Origin: Mucor racemosus
Lineage: Eukaryota; Mucoromycota; Mucoromycetes; Mucorales; Mucoraceae
Reading direction: 5' to 3'
NCBI GenBank assembly: GCA_027405735.1
Contig: JAPEHQ010000003.1
Coordinates: 1,984,001-2,048,000, forward strand
DNA: 64,000 nt
Every line of letters starts with the position of its first letter. Position 1 is the stretch's first letter. Both the position numbers and the translations under genes were made by a program. The notes under the pieces are model-generated. The model was given only the letters and a program-made list of their open reading frames with translations. It did not search any database and was not told the DNA's origin. Shown one piece after another: positions 11,744-24,276 of this stretch.

Positions 11744-14170
11744 ACGATCAAAACTATGGTCATTAGACAAGACATCAAACTATTCTTTTTTTGTATTTCT
11801 ATACCATTTGAAATTGTATCACTTTCCTGGAATATTTCTTGGGTTTGCAGCCAGTTCTAGCTTTTCATTGAATAGATACTATAAATATCATTGCCTTCGA
11901 TTTGATCTGGTAATCAAGAAATACGTCCAACAAAACAGTAGTAAATAGTGATATTAATTTGACCCTAAAATGCGGTTAAATAAAAATATCAGCCTCTAGT
12001 ATAGACTGCTACCTACATTGAAAATATTAGTCCCTTATGTTAGCATGCGTATTCAGATACAAGAAAAGAATACCAGCTTGATAGTCTGGTATGCCTTATC
12101 AAACAGTGAATATATTCTTGGAATATGAAAACAAAAAGGGAGAAACAACACACGTAGAAAAGGATTCTCAAGGCTCTACATTATTTAGTGCAATTAAAAC
12201 CCTGCTAAATTGAACATTTCATCCAATGTAAAAGCAGCATTATTACGGCGCATGAACAATAAACTAAAGAATATAGACAATATCTGTTACCATAGAAGCA
12301 TACATCTTTCTACCAGAAAAAACGTCTGTCATATCATACATTCATTAAAAAATTGCAAAAGAGAACCCGTAGAGCGACGCCGTAATTGAGCATAGCAAGA
12401 TTGAACGGCTAAGTCTCTTATAATGTGGTATATCTAAATTTTAAATAAAAAAGCGTCTTTTTTTTTTACTTTTCTTATATTTAACCATGTACAGTCTGAA
12501 AATTCAGATTTTATAGCGGACATTTTCGGGACTCATTTTATCCTTACCAACGCTCATGATTTGAATCAAAAAACAGAAAAATCAAACTTTGATACCAAAA
12601 TCAACGTTTAAATATACTACATTGTGAGAGAAAATTGTAGCCATGACTAATACACATTTTATAAAAGTTTAATATTAAATGTTAAGTAATAAAAATTTGC
12701 ACTTTTGGCCCAAAAACGGAATTTTGATTAAAGGATTTTCATGTAATATTTTGCAATAAAAATGCTAGTTATTTTTTATTGAGCAGATAGAGCGCTAAAT
12801 TCTGTATATGTGTTTATTTTTTATTTTTTTAATTGGTAGTATAATTAACCCTAGATTTGCAAAATCAGAAAAAAAAAATTAAAAAATGTCAAAATTGATG
12901 ATCTGGACGAAAATAATTTTCGAAATTAATATCCCGCTTATAAGCCTTGTAAATCTTAAAAATAAGAGATTTTATAATACTTGAGAAGTTTTTCAAGAAT
13001 TTACGATGCTGTACCCACTTGATTCAAGCTTATAACTGTAGATCTTTATACATGTTAATATTGTGTGGTAGTTTATTTGATGATAATATAGTTTTACTTG
13101 ATAATTAATGCGTTAGAGATGGTTTACATTGAGTTTTAATCTTACCCCTCCAATATCATAAACATAAACATGGCCATCACTGGGACCTATTGCCACCTTT
13201 TTACCCTCTTTGTCCCAAACCAATTTATTCAATGCTTTACCAGAACAAACTTTTGATCTATAAAAATTGATTTATTAGTAAAATCAATTATTAATTAATA
13301 ACAAGCTAATAAGTAATGATTATGGTGTATCTTTGATAGTTGGTAGTGATATACAAGACAACATCTTGTTTTCCTCTTCTTAGCTGTTGGCCACTAAATA
13401 GAAATAAATGTTTTTTAGAAACTAAATAGACTAACAACATGAATTTATTCATTCATTCAAATCAAGTCAATACTATATATACTTTTAAAATCACCAGTTT
13501 TTTTCCAGGTAGATATCGATTTTAGGCCAAAAAAGCATTAATTATAACGTAGATAATGGAACAAAATGACCAAGTCTTGGATACTTTTTTTGTTCGAGAA
13601 AAATATTATAACGCACCCTAGCATTAACAGTTAATAATTCATTTCCAAATAAACAATAGGAAAAACATGTACTTGTACCTGCTACTTGATTTCAGTTTAT
13701 AAAAAAATATTGGTTTTTTGTTGTAGTTTTAAACGTAAATAAAAGAGCTGAGGAAAGAGTGGAGACGAAAAAAGAAAAATAATCCTAAATCAGTCGATTT
13801 TATGTGTTACAAACAGAAATTTACAAAGGCATAAATACTTTTAGTGTTGCCAAACAGGTTGTTGTCGTTGTTCCCATTTGGTCCCCGAAAAAAGAACAAG
13901 GGCAGAGCTCTTTCGAACCCCAGATTTCAAATTGATATCTCCTCGTCAATAAGGCAATTCTGTTGAATCAGAGTAACACACATCTACTTTAAACCATTTA
14001 AATTGTCTTCGTTATTAATTATATTATAATTGATGTAATACTTTAATAAATTGACTAAAAAAAATTGATCTCATTGCTTTGCTCATCTGGGTTGCCTGGT
14101 CTGCACAAAAAAAATCATTCTGCACAGATGTGCAGCACATTATGCTGATGGGAAGCATGGTTTGGCCGTA
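11744..14170. repeat. R1 repeat, copy 3
   Basis: Starts at ACGATCAAAACTATGGT like copy 2, runs through the common core (12,340-13,140) and one dynein-like exon (13,146-13,250, minus, ending in a GTAAG donor), then follows the copy-1 type tail to about 14,170. It is the most complete example of the copy 1/3 subtype. Confidence 0.85.
13146..13250 (-). pseudogene. captured dynein intermediate-chain exon fragment (R1 copy 3)
   Basis: Minus strand reads NKLVWDKEGKKVAIGPSDGH, then VYVYDIG, then a GGTAAG donor. It is nearly the same as copy 1 and isolated from any other exon. Confidence 0.65.
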
Positions 14171-14549
14171 GTGCAATTGCACTACCCTAACATTGGCCTA
14201 ACATTGACCAAAGGTTAATTGTAAAAATTAAGTATCATCTAAACTGAGATTTTTATTTTTTATATTCACAAGGTAGATATACAATTAATTATTTAAAACG
14301 AGCCGAGCTTTTTTATGCCGCCAAGCTTTTTTCAAGGCTCGTTGAAGTTAGAGACGAGCTTACAAAAAAGCTCGTTCACCCCGCACGAGCTTTATTTCAC
14401 CTTTCAAGTGGCAAATATCTAAAGTAAAACAAACTTATGAATGTCAATTGATAATTATCTAAGGTAGTAGTGTCATATCATTTACTAATCATTACTAAAT
14501 TTGAACTTTTTGAAAAGAAGTCAAAAGCTCGGTTTGCGTTTTATAGTTA
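14171..14549. other. spacer with GCTCG-rich cluster
   Basis: About 14,298-14,391 contains repeated CGAGC/GCTCG words in both orientations, interleaved with A and T runs. No gene. Confidence 0.5.
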
Positions 14550-15960
14550 GATATAACTGAAAGCTATTCTGCAATTTTTGTTTTAGCGAAAAATATTGAT
14601 TTTTCGTCGAGATAATCAAAATAATAGTTTATATTACAGCTTAGCCCTATTGTTGCATTTTTAGAAATGAATTATTAGATAGTTTGTTGTTGGTTGGTCA
14701 GGTGTATGACCTAGTCATTGTTATTTGTTTCTTTTTTTTTGATTCTTATATAAATACTTCGTAGGCTTGCATATGCTTTTGTTCCTTGTCTGTTCAAGTG
14801 AATAACAAGTGTATTGCAGTTGCAATTTCGTTTAGCGTAACAGATCAAACTCCAAAACTTAAATTTAATCGATTTTATACAATTCAGTATAATTTCCCAG
14901 AAACATTTTATCCACGCAACACTATAGTAACGGGGTTCTAAAATTAATTTGAAAAAAATGATCGAAAAATGATGAAAAAAACAAAATCGTTTACAAGCTC
15001 ATGAACTGCAAAGTAAGTAGACCTAGTGCATTAAATAATTTTTGAACAGTTTTAAATTCTGCGTCCATCTAAGCAAAATTCAGGTAAATGTGTCATATTA
15101 AATTTTGCGTAAAATTCAATTGAAATTTTACAGCTTTTTTGAAGGTACACATCGCTTTTTATAAACATGTTTCAAATAAAAGTTATGAAAATAATGCATA
15201 AAAAAATTATCTATCAATCGAGCCATTACTGAACCTTTTAGATGCATTTTTCGTAGAGGAAACGAGATTTCTGTTCAAATTTTTTCAGATTCAGAATTTA
15301 GAATAAGGGTATACAAGGGGAAAATGGAAGCCAGAAATGAAGGGGTCTTTTTATACACATTTTTAAGGATATCTCCACGAAAAATTAATATTTTAAAAAA
15401 AAAACTAAATAGGATCCGAGAGAGCGCAACTAGCTTAATGATATGAATGCAAAAAAAATGTTGCTCAATTTAACCAATATTTTGAAACCTACTATAGAAA
15501 TGCCAAAAAAAAAATGAAAAAAAATAAAAGTACTCAGAATTTTTTTATATTAAAATATGTTATAGAGCACTTTAAAAAAAGTAAGTTTTATTATTAAAAG
15601 TGTTAGTATAGCTAAATTTTTTCTAGAGATATGAAGCCTCAAAGTTTTCAATCCATTAGCAGTGAAATACGCGTAAAAAATCTGAAACCTTAGCACTGAA
15701 AAATTAATACCACCTGCAAAAAATAGGATATTTTTGGATACTTATTTTTGAATTAAAGCTGAACATCTCAGGTACATGGGCATATAATTTTTTCTTGCTG
15801 TTATTTAGTGAAAAAAAAAATAGAGCAGGAATGAAAAGTGAGAGCCAGTTTTCGAGGGAAAAACGGAGAATTTTACTTGTTTTTGGATCTTTCGTGAGAT
15901 ATAGAATAAATTTAGGAATAGGTAGCATAATGCGACCAATTCATATTTGTTTATATAGAA
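14550..15960 (+). repeat. R2 repeat, copy A (degenerate)
   Basis: Matches the right inverted-repeat arm from about 48,880 to 49,960: AAATATTGATTTTTCGTCGA, CTATCAATCGAGCCATTACT, ATATCTCCACGAAAAATTAA, GGATCCGAGAGAG and CGTGAGATATA occur in the same order. The reading frame that is open in the copy near 36,861-37,283 is broken here by stops and shifts. Confidence 0.8.
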
Positions 15961-16764
15961 GTTTCTAAGATATATCCTAAAATCTGCTCCATATGAGATT
16001 AGTTATAGAAAAGAGGGTACGCTTCGATTTTAAAGATCAAAAACTATGAAAATTCAGTTTTTGAAAATTCAAATTTTTCTTGAATAGGTATATATGTACA
16101 AAGAAATATGGAATTTATTTTAGCGTATGGAGGAGTAGGGATGTGTCGAGCCCAGCTTATACTAGTAAATTTGGCTAGCAAAACTCGGCTCGACACCAAT
16201 ACTGGTATAAAGTGTAAATTTTTCTGTGTATCAGCGTCAACAAAGTTCGTCGGCTATGGAGTGTACCTATTCACTTCCAATAGAAAATACCGTATATAAA
16301 AAATTATTTTTATTATTGTCATAGTTGTAAAAATTAGTATATCAGATATTGTAATAAGTAAAAAGAGAAATTATATATAGCTAATATATGTGATTATGCG
16401 TGCATGCGCTGTAAGCAAATAAGTTAGTATATTTGTATGTAAGTAATTATGATGAAAGATATGCATCATTTGTTCAAAAATTAATAGTAATCAGTTATTG
16501 GTATATTGTCTTGTGAGTAGACTGCAGTTGCAGATAATGAGGGGGAGGACGTAACAGTGAATTCTTTTAGTACCACCAAAGCTTCACTGTATCCTATCTG
16601 GTTTAATTTTTTTTGGAAAGCCATAGATATTCGAAAGGCAGGTTTTATCATTTTCTTTTTTATATTACCACCATTATCATTGTTTATTGATATAAATGCA
16701 AGTTTTTTTTCGATTAAATCTATGTCTGTATATTACAATTTAATTAAGAATGATCTCTATTATT
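15961..16764. other. intergenic, 10-bp inverted pair
   Basis: Perfect inverted words GTGTCGAGCC (16,143-16,152) and GGCTCGACAC (16,187-16,196) flank the 45-bp block also seen at 9,880-9,920. The rest has no recognised content. Confidence 0.5.
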
Positions 16765-16932
16765 TTAAAAAGAGCAAATACCTTGTTCATTTTTATTTTT
16801 TGTTAATTTATCGTACAATACATGTTTACCTTTTGTTCGAGGTAGAGTCCACTGAAAACCCAGTTGATTCAACTCACATTCTGAACAAAAACATTGAACC
16901 AATCGACCTAGTTTAAGTTGTGATTCTTTCAT
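16765..16932 (-). pseudogene. short Cys-rich frame, possible transposase N-terminus remnant
   Basis: A complete ATG-to-stop frame of 55 aa containing QCFCSECELNQLGFQW, a CxCxxC knuckle followed by an aromatic/basic stretch. Such knuckles occur at the N-terminus of fungal transposases of the Plavaka/KDZ-like type, but the identification is a guess from the motif. The frame ends in low-complexity Lys/Asn and nothing extends it downstream. It lies at the edge of the repeat territory, 216 bp from the divergent CMC2 start. It could also be a small real gene or chance. Confidence 0.3.
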
Positions 16933-17148
16933 TTATATTTGTGAAACAAAAGGAAAGAGAGAAAAAAGGGAAAACTGGTGCCTTGCACCCCCCACTTTGT
17001 GCAGGAAGTTGGAAGCAAGCTATCCACACTACTTTTGATACCTGTACCCCGCCATGTCAATTTGAGCAAAATTCTGCACCAGGGTCTGGTAACTTGTTTC
17101 TTGTTTCTTTTTTTTCATTCTTTTACATTAAATTATTATATTAAAACA

Positions 17149-17472
17149 ATGCATCCCCCTTTAGAAGCTCATAGACATGAAGGTTGTGACAAAGTGATTG
17201 AAGCTTTGGAAGATTGCCATAATGCCGGCACTTTTAATAAATTTATTGGTACTTGTAACGCAGCAAAGAGAGCAGTGGATGAGTGCTTGAAGGAAGAGGT
17301 AAATATGAGCTGCATAACAAAGTAAAGCATTACTTTAACATAAATATAGTTTCTTATCATGCGTGCAGCAAACAAAGGAAAAGCTCAAGAAAAGAGAAAG
17401 AGAATGGAAGCTATTTGGAAAGAAATTGATGAGCCACCTGCTGAACTCAAAGAAGCTTCTGCTTCACAATAA
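17149..17472 (+). CDS. CMC2: Cmc2-type twin CX9C mitochondrial protein
   Basis: Two exons, 17149..17298 and 17350..17472, 90 aa. MHPPLEAHRH is the classical Cmc2 start. The twin CX9C motif is complete: C13-x9-C23 and C36-x9-C46. This predicts import into the intermembrane space by the Mia40 disulfide relay, where Cmc2 acts in cytochrome c oxidase assembly. The intron (GTAAAT...TATAG, 51 bp) must use the acceptor at 17,349: it gives CLKEEFLIMRAANKGKAQEK and the basic C-terminal helix usual for the family. The acceptor 19 bp further on would put the second exon in a different frame. The gene is 231 bp upstream of the mannosyltransferase, on the same strand. Confidence 0.9.
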
Positions 17473-17703
17473 ATTTATTTGTGTTGCCCTACACCCTCCA
17501 AAAAATCTTTTTGGTAATCCAACCAAGTTCCAATGGGTGTTAAGGAAGACCAAAAAAAAAAAAAAAAAAAACGACGATCTTTTAATAACCTTGTGTATCC
17601 TCAAAACATTGATATAAAATTGTACAATAATATCTCTCTTTTCTCTCAGGAACATCCCCCCTGTTTTCTTAATAAAATCCGTATTCTATTCACTCAAAAA
17701 TCA

Positions 17704-19089
17704 ATGTTCAAAAGAAAAAATTTTATAGCCAAATATGCTATCATTTTATGCTTAATAATGTACATTTACATTTACATTTACATATTACCTTTTCAAAAAC
17801 AGCAATTGAACCTTCCATCAACGATAGAAGAACCCATTGTAGAAAAAACAAACATTTATTCAGGAAATTGTCTTGGTGCAAACGTTGAAAGAAATGTTGA
17901 TAACAACCATCGAGATAACAATAGAGCTTATTGGAATCAACTCACTGACATTTCGATTGATAGATATAAATTTGGATGGAAAGACTTTATTCGAAAAGAA
18001 AGAGAAAAACCACAACCTACAAGCTGGAAAGAAAAGAGAGGAATTGTCTTTGTGGCGGGCAATGATGATACATTGAAGCGCACTGTTGGCACTATTCGAC
18101 TTTTGCGCAAATACATGTGTGTGCTTCCTATCGAAATTTGGCACATGGAGCATGAAGCTCTAGTTGCCGCTACATTTACCACCCAACTTGAATCTTTAGG
18201 CAACGTGAGGTTGCGTGATCTGTCTGAGTTTGGGTTACCCAAATCAATTAGTAGAATGAGGAACCGAGGCAAACAGTAAGTTTACCATTCATTGTATAGT
18301 AATTGTGTATATTAAATAGTGTATAGATTTCAAGTCAAAGCAGCGGCTATCATTAATTCTCGGTTCCAACATGTTCTCTATCTCGACTCAGACAATATTC
18401 CAACCCGTGACCCTACCTTTCTATTTGATACAGCTGAATATAAACGACAGGGCGCAATATTCTGGCCTGATTTTTGGAAAACAGCAGCAGAAAATAAAAT
18501 ATTTCGACTATTGGAAATTGACTGCATCGATACATGGGAACAAGAATCTGGACAAATCGTGGTTGATAAAGCAAGGCATTGGATCCCTTTGCAGCTTAGT
18601 TGGTTTATGCAATATTTTCATGAAGTTTATTTTCGACTTTTAAATGGAGATAAAGATACATTTCAATATGCATGGAGAGCCTTGAATGCACCATTTCATC
18701 GCATCGAGACTTTTGTAGGTATGGGAGGGTTGATGTTAAATGGGACATTTTGCGGTCATAGTATGCTTCAGTATGCAGCAGTGGGTGATCAGCAGCAACC
18801 TTTATTTGTACATGCGAATTTGATGAAACAGATTCCAAAATCAATCTTTGATGATGTGAATGAAAAGCAACGTCCGTGGCATCTCATAAAAAGATATAGA
18901 GATGATCGATCCAACACTTTCTTGAAACCAGAATTTTATACAGTGGAAAATACAACCATTGGATGCATGAATTTTGCAAGCAGAAAATTTGAAAATGAAT
19001 CGCCTAGTTATGTTGAATCATTTGATGAAGTTTTACCATTATTTCAAGACGAATATTTTAGATTAGGAGGGATTGGAGGTTATGAATAA
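17704..19089 (+). CDS. Mnn2/Mnn5-like alpha-1,2-mannosyltransferase
   Basis: Two exons, 17704..18275 and 18327..19089 (51-bp intron, GTAAGT...TATAG), 444 aa. The N-terminus is a type II signal anchor: a basic MFKRKNFIAK followed by about 20 hydrophobic residues including a YIYIYIYI run. The lumenal part has the Mannosyl_trans3 layout: GIVFVAGNDDTLKRTVGTIR, IEIWH, then YLDSDN (the DxD-type metal and nucleotide-sugar site) followed by PTRDPTFLFD, and FVGMGGLMLNGT further on. The family adds alpha-1,2-mannose branches to N-glycans and cell-wall mannoproteins in the Golgi. The ATG at 17704 is chosen because it places the anchor at the very N-terminus; the in-frame ATG at 17533 would add a lysine run encoded by a poly-A tract. 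Acceptor specificity cannot be read. Confidence 0.88.
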
Positions 19090-19277
19090 AACTGTTTATT
19101 TTTTTTATTTTATTTTTTTTTTAGTTATAATAAGATATTTTATATATTTGATAAGTTCATAAGTGATAGTTAATAGCATAGTCAGAAAGAAAAAGAAAAA
19201 AGCATGAAATGAATCGTATAATAAATGAATGTTGTAAATAATCAAGGAAAAACTATAGTTCATATTTGTTTGTTTTT

Positions 19278-20985
19278 TTAATATTCATTCTTGTTGTTGT
19301 TATTGTTGTTGCTAGTAGAATAAAGTTGAGAATATGTATATTGAGCTTTTCTTGTCAATTCTTGCTTGTCATACATGCTGAAAGCTAATTCTTCCAAAGG
19401 AACAGTATCTAATAGACGAATGGTAACTTTTGGAGCATGTTTAACACCTGTAGCCTAGTGGATAAAATGTTCAATATTCAGTGATCCTTTATACAAAATA
19501 TATATTACTTACTCTGACATATGGAAAGAAAATATCACCAAATACACGTTTCTTTTTATTCATTGTCATCCCTTCTAATGAACTCAAAATAGCAGTTGCT
19601 GAATTGAAACCATTGTTAGCTGTTTGATCTGCTAATTGATGAGGTACAAGAGAAGGTGTTGTCGACATTGAAGAGACTTGATGCTGCTGCTGTTGTTGTT
19701 TTTGTTGCTGTTGTTGCTGTTGTTGCTGTTGTTGCTGTTGTTGACTATTGGGAGCATTTTGAAACAAATAAAGTGCTTCATAAGCTTCATCGATTTTTTG
19801 CTTTAAAAAGGTAGGATTAAAAAAACAAAGTGATAAATCCTTCTTTTTCAAAGACTGAATCAAATCAACTAAATCATTCAAATCTTTTTGTTGATAATCT
19901 TTTAAATGAGATGATACAGCTGAACGAATCTTTTGTAGTTGAATTTCACTAGTAGTGATGGCGTTGGTATCATTTTCTTGAGGTTTTTGATAGTACACAG
20001 GAACATTAGTAGCTGATGTTGCTAAATCAATCAAAGGTGGACTATTATTGGGTGACACCATTACGGACGCATTTGTTGTTGTATTTGTTGTTGTTGGAGG
20101 TACTGCAACATGCATCGATGAAGTATGGTACGCATGATAAGGTACAACAGGAGATTTATGTACCCAAATACCAGTTTCAGTCCATGGATTATGGTTTTGA
20201 TGAGAAGGCAAGTTGGGCTGTGGAAAAAAAAAAGAGAAAATAAGGGAAATCAGTAACCATGGTAAATTTTTTATAAAAAAAAAAGGGGTCGGTTGTCATG
20301 GTAACCATTTAAGAATAATAACAAAAAACTAGTGCTTATTTGTTTGTTTTTCTCTCTAGAAACATGTTTCTAAATAATAATTTACCTTTGTGGGTATATT
20401 ATGATGTTGTTCTGGAACAAAACCATAAGAAGGGGGGGTAGTTGTAGTATTATGATGGTGGTAAGGTGGAGATGGTTGAGATGAATACATGTTATTGTAA
20501 GTATTTGTAGTAGTTGATGCACTTGTAGGAGGAGATAAATTGATATACTCTTGCTGTCTTTTAGATTGTTTTTGTTGTTGAGGAATAGATTTTTTATGTG
20601 TATGAAATGTAACATTAATATTCTTTGAATTTAATAAAGCACCATCCATATTTCGTAAAGCTTCATTTGCTTCATCCATATGCGTAAAACTAACAAATCC
20701 ATAGCCTTTGGAGATACCTGTCACTGTATCTTTCATAACTCTAGCAGAGATGATTTTACCGTAAGCTTTAAATCTTTTAAATAAATCATAGCTAGTAACT
20801 TCAGAATCCAAATTCTTTATATACAAGTTGGTATAATCAATCATTGCAGTCGTAGTAGTAGTTATATTTTCATGACTACCTCGAACATCTCTTGCAGTAG
20901 TGTTATTTAAATGAACATAAGGGGCCGTAAGCTATTATAAAATATGAGTAAATAATACGTAAAACAGTGATAGAATACGTACCAT
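19278..20985 (-). CDS. RNA-binding protein with one RRM and two MLLE/PABC-like domains
   Basis: Four exons: 20985..20983 (ATG only), 20931..20386, 20217..19513, 19454..19278. All joins are phase 0, 476 aa. A canonical RRM lies at about 35-110, with RNP2 LYIKNL (37-42) and RNP1 KGYGFVSF (76-83). A Thr/Asn/Pro-rich linker follows. Residues about 278-335 (VDLIQSLKKKDLSLCFFNPT, KIDEAYEAL) and 403-466 (FGDIFFPYVR, KVTIRLLDTVPLEELAF) look like MLLE/PABC peptide-binding folds, separated by poly-Gln (about 342-362). An RRM plus several MLLE domains recalls Rrm4, the endosomal mRNA-transport adaptor of filamentous fungi, but Rrm4 has three RRMs. It is divergent from ATG1 with 492 bp between starts. 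Poly-A-binding-protein-like alternatives exist. Confidence 0.85.
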
Positions 20986-21477
20986 ATTTGCGTAAAAAAA
21001 AAAAGGTACAGAAAATGAAAAAAAGAGAAATTTAATTTAGTTGCTAGGCAACGAAAAATTAAAAGTTTAAATAGATCTATGAAATCTGCGATAATAAAAA
21101 AAGCACATGATCTTACACAAATAATAACCCGCTTTTAAAGCAAAAAAAAAGGATCTTGGATCTAGTTGCAATGTGCTTCAAAGTAAATACTTGGCTTATT
21201 CCATTTTAATGATTATTTCCATGAAAAAAATCATGCATAAAATGGTAAAATTACAATTTCTGTTTCTTGGGTTATTTATAATCGGCGTCAGTTTTTATCT
21301 GTGTGAGTTATTGATAGTAAATGACTCTATTCTTGCACATGATTGAAAATGAGCCTTCCAATCATATATTGATATAATCATTTAAAATATTTCCCTTTGA
21401 CTCTCCCCCTTTAATTTGCTTTTCTTCTTTTTTTCCTCGTTTATTATATAACATCATTATACCTAAATTATTAAAAT
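20986..21477. promoter_or_regulatory. divergent intergenic region (RRM gene / ATG1)
   Basis: 492 bp between start codons, AT-rich with A tracts on both sides. Nothing more specific can be named. Confidence 0.5.
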
Positions 21478-24276
21478 ATGACTTCACCACATACATCTTC
21501 AGATAAAAAAATTGAATCGGTTGGGGATTATCAAATAAAAAACCGTATTGGACAAGGATCTTTTGCAGTAGTCTATAAAGCGCAGCATAAAGTAAAATGA
21601 AAAATAAAGATAAGCAAAAAGTACAAATTATTAATTCAATTGTTAGGATACTCATAAAACGGTTGCAATTAAATGTGTAAAAAGATCCAAGTTGACAAAG
21701 AAATTATTGGAAAACCTTGAATCAGAAATATCAATCCTTACAGCGATAAGACATGACAATATTGTTGGTTTGATTGAATGTCAGGTAAATTGTTTATGCT
21801 TTATTTTTAATGCAATGGAAAACTCATTTAAAGGTAGAAAACTGATGCACACATCTATTTGGTAATGGAATATTGCACAATGGGTGATTTATCGCATTAC
21901 ATCAAAGAAATTCGTTCAAATAAATCTATGAAAGGTCCTGCTGGTGGATTACCAGAGAGAGTTGTTCGCCATTTTTTAAAGCAATTAGGTATACATGAAA
22001 AAATGTTGGATACATGAATCAGTCTAACTAAATTTATAAATTAAAGCAAATGCATTACAATTCTTGAGATCAAAAAATCTCATTCATAGAGATATCAAAC
22101 CTCAGGTAATTTACAAGCAATTTCCAACATTGAACATCACGAATGACTAATATTTCCCACCAAAAGAACCTATTGCTGACTCCTTCAAATCCCCACAGCG
22201 ATGATTTACCTATATTAAAAGTAGCTGATTTTGGCTTTGCTCGGTTTTTACCCAATGCTAGTTTAGCTGATACCCTCTGCGGTTCACCATTGTACATGGG
22301 ACCAGAAATTTTATCCTATAAAAAGTATGACGCTAAAGCAGATTTGTGGAGCGTTGGTGCTGTTTTATACGAAATGGTCACTGGACGACCTCCATTTCGA
22401 GCGCAAAATCATATTGAATTACTAAAGAAAATCCAAGAGAATAACGATAAAATACATTTTCCAGATGAACGCCATAGCGAAATTGTAATAGGGAGTGATT
22501 TAAAAGATTTAATTCGAAAATTGCTCAAAAAGAATCCAGTTGAGCGATTACCATTTGAAGATTTCTTTAATCATCCTGCTGTTGTATTACAACAGCAGCC
22601 TCAGCAGCAACCCCAACCGATACATAGAAGAACAAGTGTTCAAGTACAAAGATCATCATCTAAACAAATACAATCTCAATCTGCTCCTTCGCAACACCAT
22701 CATAAAACGGGCAGTTATGAACCACCGCCATTTGCACAAATATCTAGTAATAAATTAGATCAAAGAAGATGGTCATCTACCAACGTGAGGTACATAGTAT
22801 ATATACGAATTTTGCATGAATTTCATCTAAACTTTTTTCTTTTTCGTACCAACCTAAACACTATTGAAACAAATAGGAATAAAAGCCCTGATTCCATTTC
22901 GCCGCTTTATTCGCAAGGTCGTCCTACGAAATTTGAGCCAAAAGATCAGCAGCCTTGGACACCGTCGTCGCCGTCCCAACCTAATAGTTTGATTAATTCA
23001 GGCACCAAACGTCAAGGCAATAAAAAGGAAGAAGAAGACATGTTGCAAGAATATGTTGTGCTTGATCTTCGTTCGATTGAAACAAATCAATTTGCTGATG
23101 GTAAGTTTTTTTTTTTTTTTTATATATATATATTTGCATAAATGAAACAAATTCGATTTTTGTAGAACTGAAAGCCACACCTCCTCGATCAACTCCATTA
23201 AACGAAAGAAGGTTATCAAAATCACCAAGTAGTGCTGCTACATCACATGCTGTCAATATACCTACTGCCACAACTACAACAAGTGCAAATATATCTCCTT
23301 CTTCATCCCCATTTATTAGAGAAAGAAAATCAAGCACAGGCTCTTCTGCTGGTTCTGCACTCGCAAAAGCAATCAGTAAAGCATCTGTCAGATTATTTGG
23401 TACAAGCATGCCTTCGCCACCAAAGGAGCCTTATCATTTAATAGGTTCACCTCATGGGTTTATGTCATCATCACACGATCACCATCATCATCGGCATCAT
23501 CACCCTACAAACCACACGATAAAACGCATTGAAGGTATGGCATGTATGGCACATGCTGTGGCAAAATACGGCGATCAAAAATTCGATCTATTACAAAATG
23601 GTGGTGGTGGTGGTGGTGGTAGTGATTTGAAGAATCTATCAGAGGAAACATCAGCATTATATCTCAAAGCGTTAGCTTTAATAGAAGTGGGGTTAGCTGT
23701 TGCACAACAATACTGGAGTTCAGATTTGATTGATATAGAAGATGAAGAAAGAAAAATTGTGGCGAGTAGATTATATGATGCAGTACAATGGATGCGAGAG
23801 AAGTTTAATGAGACATTGGAAAGAGCAGAATCTGTTGAAACTGATATGAATGCATCTGCCAATCTTAATAACACTCCATTTGTTGACAAGTTATTGTATG
23901 ACCGAGCATTAGAAATGGTAAATAGCAAACACTGGGACCTTATTTTGGGAATATACTAAAAAAATTTTGACATGTATTATAGAGTCGGGCCGCAGCGGTT
24001 CATGAATTGGTTGGAGAAAATATAACTGAATGCGAACAAGATTATCAAACGGCGATATGGATGTTGGAAGCCATCTATCAAGTCCGTCCTAAAGGTGAAA
24101 TGACAATTGATGAGAACGATCGGCTCATAATAAACAAATGTAATAGTATACAATTTGCTTTTTTCACATCCTTTTTTTACTAAATACAGTTTTTTTCACA
24201 CAATGTTTTAGTTATCAATTCTATTCGTCATCGTATAACTGTTCTGCGGAAAAAGATGGTATCGGAACGAGTATAG
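21478..24276 (+). CDS. ATG1: Atg1/ULK autophagy serine/threonine kinase
   Basis: Nine exons: 21478..21591, 21647..21784, 21838..21988, 22047..22105, 22167..22789, 22877..23100, 23166..23917, 23983..24139, 24212..24276; 760 aa with consistent phases. Kinase domain about 17-300: glycine loop [16 protein letters not shown] lysine K47, [20 protein letters not shown] hinge, catalytic HRDIKPQN (D150), DFGFAR (D175), [17 protein letters not shown] and the hinge wording are typical of Atg1/ULK. A long Ser/Gln/Pro-rich middle holds Q, H and G runs. The C-terminal ~190 residues ([20 protein letters not shown]) fit the EAT/MIT-like domain that binds Atg13 and Atg17. The kinase starts autophagy at the phagophore assembly site under TOR control. 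All key kinase residues are present. Confidence 0.93.

Noticed and set aside
16557..16916. 119-codon hydrophobic plus-strand frame
   Set aside because: AT-rich chance frame; the opposite strand has a better-looking CxCxxC frame over its 3' part.
17363..17617. Alternative second exon of CMC2 in another frame
   Set aside because: It would use the acceptor after GCGTGCAG and yields a lysine-rich tail running through a poly-A tract; the acceptor at 17,349 gives the family's C-terminal helix.
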